From Lachnospiraceae bacterium RM5 (lineage in GTDB: Bacteria > Bacillota > Clostridia > Lachnospirales > Lachnospiraceae), in contig FOFK01000003.1 of assembly GCA_900110975.1 (NCBI GenBank), forward strand, positions 207,988 through 271,987: a stretch of 64,000 nucleotides of DNA, read 5' to 3'. Under the pieces are notes generated by a model. It saw only the letters and a list, made by a program, of their open reading frames with translations, did not search any database and was not told the DNA's origin. Positions 62,633-64,000 of this stretch are shown one piece after another. A program made the position numbers and the translations under genes. Each line of letters begins with the position of its first letter. Within the stretch, counting starts at the first letter, position 1.

Positions 62633-63502
62633 TTATTCTTTATCTTTTAAAATCTTTTCATTATCATTTTTCTTTCGAATATATCTTTCCTGGGTATACT
62701 TTCCTGCAAGAGGTCCACAAATATAATTGCATTCTGCTTCATATAAAGCCTCAGCCTGACCTGCATTCTTTATACCATCAGCTATTGCCTCTGCACCAAG
62801 CCCTGTTGCAAAATCAACAATAGATTTAACAGCAGCGTTGCTTCTCTCACTCTTACCGATATATGAAGTAATTTCCTGACTAAGAAGCACATAATCAACA
62901 GGAAATTCCGATAATTTCATAAGAGGTGAATTGCTTCCTCCAAAACCCGTGAGCATAAAATGAAATCCAAGATTTCTTAAATTTGATATTCCTCTGGCAT
63001 GTTTCTCAGTACCCTCCGTAAGCAGCTTAGGTGACAGTTCGAAACAAATCCTGTTCGTATCAACACCTGCCTCTTCTAATCTGTTAACAAGCTTACTTTC
63101 AGCACTTCTTTCTAAAAGAAACTTTGGTGGCATATAGACACTAATCCATCTAAAGAAAAAATCTCTTTCACTTAATTTCTTCTGGGTTTCGAGAATCTGA
63201 GTCATCTCTAAATCAAATAATGTCAAGCATTGCGTTGACATCTCGGCTACGTCCCTATATGCTTCCGGTACAAGTGTACCTAACCCCGGAGTATTCAAAT
63301 TAGCTCTGGATTTGAAAAAAGTAATACTTCCTGTTTCAATCTCTCTAATTCCTCTGTAAAACATTTCTAACGCTCTTACACCACCAACATCAGTCTGTAG
63401 TTCATCTGTGCTAAGCATATCTTTGTTGAACGTATCTGCGTTGAGCTTATCTTTGTTGAGTGTATCTTTATTGAACGTATCTTTGTTGAGTTTCTTTTTC
63501 AA
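62633..63502 (-). CDS. Degenerate EAL-domain protein
   Basis: A 289-residue protein. The start codon is TTG with a strong GGAGG 6 bp upstream. The first 31 residues are NKDTF/NKDTL/NKDKL pentapeptide repeats from a 15-bp DNA repeat. The rest aligns with EAL phosphodiesterases (ISVYMPPKFL, ICFELSP, MKLSEFPVDYVLL, AEAIADGI). The EALLR glutamate, the DDFGTG acids and the catalytic Lys are missing, so c-di-GMP hydrolysis is unlikely. It may bind the nucleotide and set operon output. It is first after the promoter. Confidence 0.75.
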   Translation of the reverse strand: MKKKLNKDTFNKDTLNKDKLNADTFNKDMLSTDELQTDVGGVRALEMFYRGIREIETGSITFFKSRANLNTPGLGTLVPEAYRDVAEMSTQCLTLFDLEMTQILETQKKLSERDFFFRWISVYMPPKFLLERSAESKLVNRLEEAGVDTNRICFELSPKLLTEGTEKHARGISNLRNLGFHFMLTGFGGSNSPLMKLSEFPVDYVLLSQEITSYIGKSERSNAAVKSIVDFATGLGAEAIADGIKNAGQAEALYEAECNYICGPLAGKYTQERYIRKKNDNEKILKDKE

Positions 63503-63564
63503 TGAAATCCTCCATAAAAATCAAATAAGCATAGTTCCCCATCTTTTTTATATTCTTACTATAT

Positions 63565-63593
63565 AATTTACCTTAAATTTGCTTATTTGTCAA
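63565..63593 (-). promoter_or_regulatory. Promoter of the surface operon
   Basis: TTGACA (63593-63588), a 17-bp spacer and TAAATT (63570-63565) lie 60 bp before the EAL gene start. No other equally good promoter is seen further down the run. Confidence 0.7.
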
Positions 63594-63660
63594 CAAAAGC
63601 ACCCTTTTTTACCCCTTTTTATTTAACTTTTACTTTACCATTCTTTTACAATTTTTTTAC

Positions 63661-63689
63661 AAAAAAACATAGCAGCCTACACTACTATG
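63661..63689 (-). terminator. Rho-independent terminator upstream of the surface operon
   Basis: On the minus strand CATAGTAG pairs with CTGCTATG around a 6-base loop, followed by seven T residues. It would stop transcription entering from the right and isolate the surface operon. Confidence 0.75.
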
Positions 63690-63765
63690 CTTAAATTTCC
63701 TATTCTGCATGCTTAAATTTCCTATTTCGCTATGCTTTTATTAACATTAAATTAACTCTGAGTCA

Positions 63766-63855
63766 ACTATAGTTCTACTCTGAACTATAGATCTACTCTG
63801 AATTATAAATCTACTCCGAACTATAGATCTACTCTGAACTATAGATTTACTCTGA
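63766..63855. repeat. 18-bp tandem repeat (ACTATAGATCTACTCTGA)
   Basis: Five consecutive 18-bp units, some with single changes. No gene is supported between 63690 and the window end. Confidence 0.9.
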
Positions 63856-63905
63856 ATTAGCATTAAACCAATCAATCTACGAACTATTTTTGATTTTCTT
63901 GAATA

Positions 63906-63998
63906 CTATTCGTAATCACTTCTCACATCATACGAATAGATTTCTAATTTCCTGATTCCTATTCGTAATCACTTCTCACATTATACGAATAGATTTCT
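63906..63998. repeat. 53-bp repeat with inverted arms
   Basis: Two copies of a 40-bp block that start 53 bp apart (63906 and 63959). Each has inverted arms CTATTCGTA / TACGAATAG around an ATCACTTCTCACAT(C/T)A loop. The architecture is similar to the 64-bp array at 27467-27885. The window ends here, so the array may continue. Confidence 0.85.
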
Positions 63999-64000
63999 GA

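Noticed and set aside
63766..63900. Small repeat-encoded peptide (IVQSRS repeats) on the minus strand
   Set aside because: One frame stays open because the unit is 18 bp, but there is no ribosome site and the product is pure repeat.

Overview
The window reads as chromosome of a low-GC Gram-positive anaerobe of the Clostridia, most likely a Lachnospiraceae relative. Three things suggest this: AT-rich codon use with AGGAGG-type ribosome binding sites, the housekeeping order gpsA-plsY-der-DUF512-pgeF-yraN-rnhB-rbgA, and families common in that group (BspA-like repeat lipoproteins, Rpn nucleases, NHLM peptide exporters, SipW-type signal peptidases). Almost every gene is on the minus strand. The clear exception is the YihY-like gene at 28085-28933.

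Region 1 (1-8.2 kb) is housekeeping: lipid precursor synthesis (gpsA, plsY), ribosome GTPases (der, rbgA), RNase HII and small conserved genes.

Region 2 (8.4-22.6 kb) is the most striking part. It is a peptide-export island with at least thirteen double-glycine leader peptide genes or remnants and a three-gene NHLM-type exporter: a C39-peptidase ABC transporter, a second ABC transporter and a short HlyD-like protein. It also holds a partner-switching set (SpoIIE-type phosphatase, RsbW-like kinase, STAS protein) and a SARP-like regulator with a degenerate receiver. Five peptide-linked promoters carry the same operator: two GATATGC heptamers spaced by 4 bp and set 9 bp from TATAAT. Five peptide cores share a C-X2-C...H-X3-4-C pattern that looks like a zinc finger. 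No peptide-modifying enzyme is visible. The island is full of duplications, frameshifted precursors and an ISLre2 remnant, so it is evolving quickly.

Region 3 (22.6-38.6 kb) is mixed: lepB, rplS, mscS, a GlgB-like protein lacking its catalytic residues and carrying a Lys/Ala/Thr tail, a 64-bp tandem repeat array, yihY, a histidine phosphatase, a repeat lipoprotein, a nucleotidase-like protein, a flavin-type protein, and a phosphorelay kinase beside a GGDEF response regulator.

Region 4 (38.6-41.2 kb) holds decayed genes (AAA/DUF4143, Fic, Rpn) and a tiny ORF whose ribosome binding site lies in a hairpin.

Region 5 (41.2-63.6 kb) looks like one long cell-surface operon read leftward from a good promoter at 63565-63593. 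In order it encodes a degenerate EAL protein, a membrane-anchored surface protein, a SipW-like peptidase, a membrane-anchored McrB-like AAA+ ATPase, a DUF2357-like protein with a long charged coiled coil, a second SipW-like peptidase, two small proteins, three TasA/camelysin-like membrane or exported proteins, and a giant (about 3570 residue) GLUG-repeat surface protein. Pairing a McrB-like ATPase with surface-fibre genes is unusual and is the second candidate for a new system. The last 0.5 kb holds a terminator and short tandem repeats.
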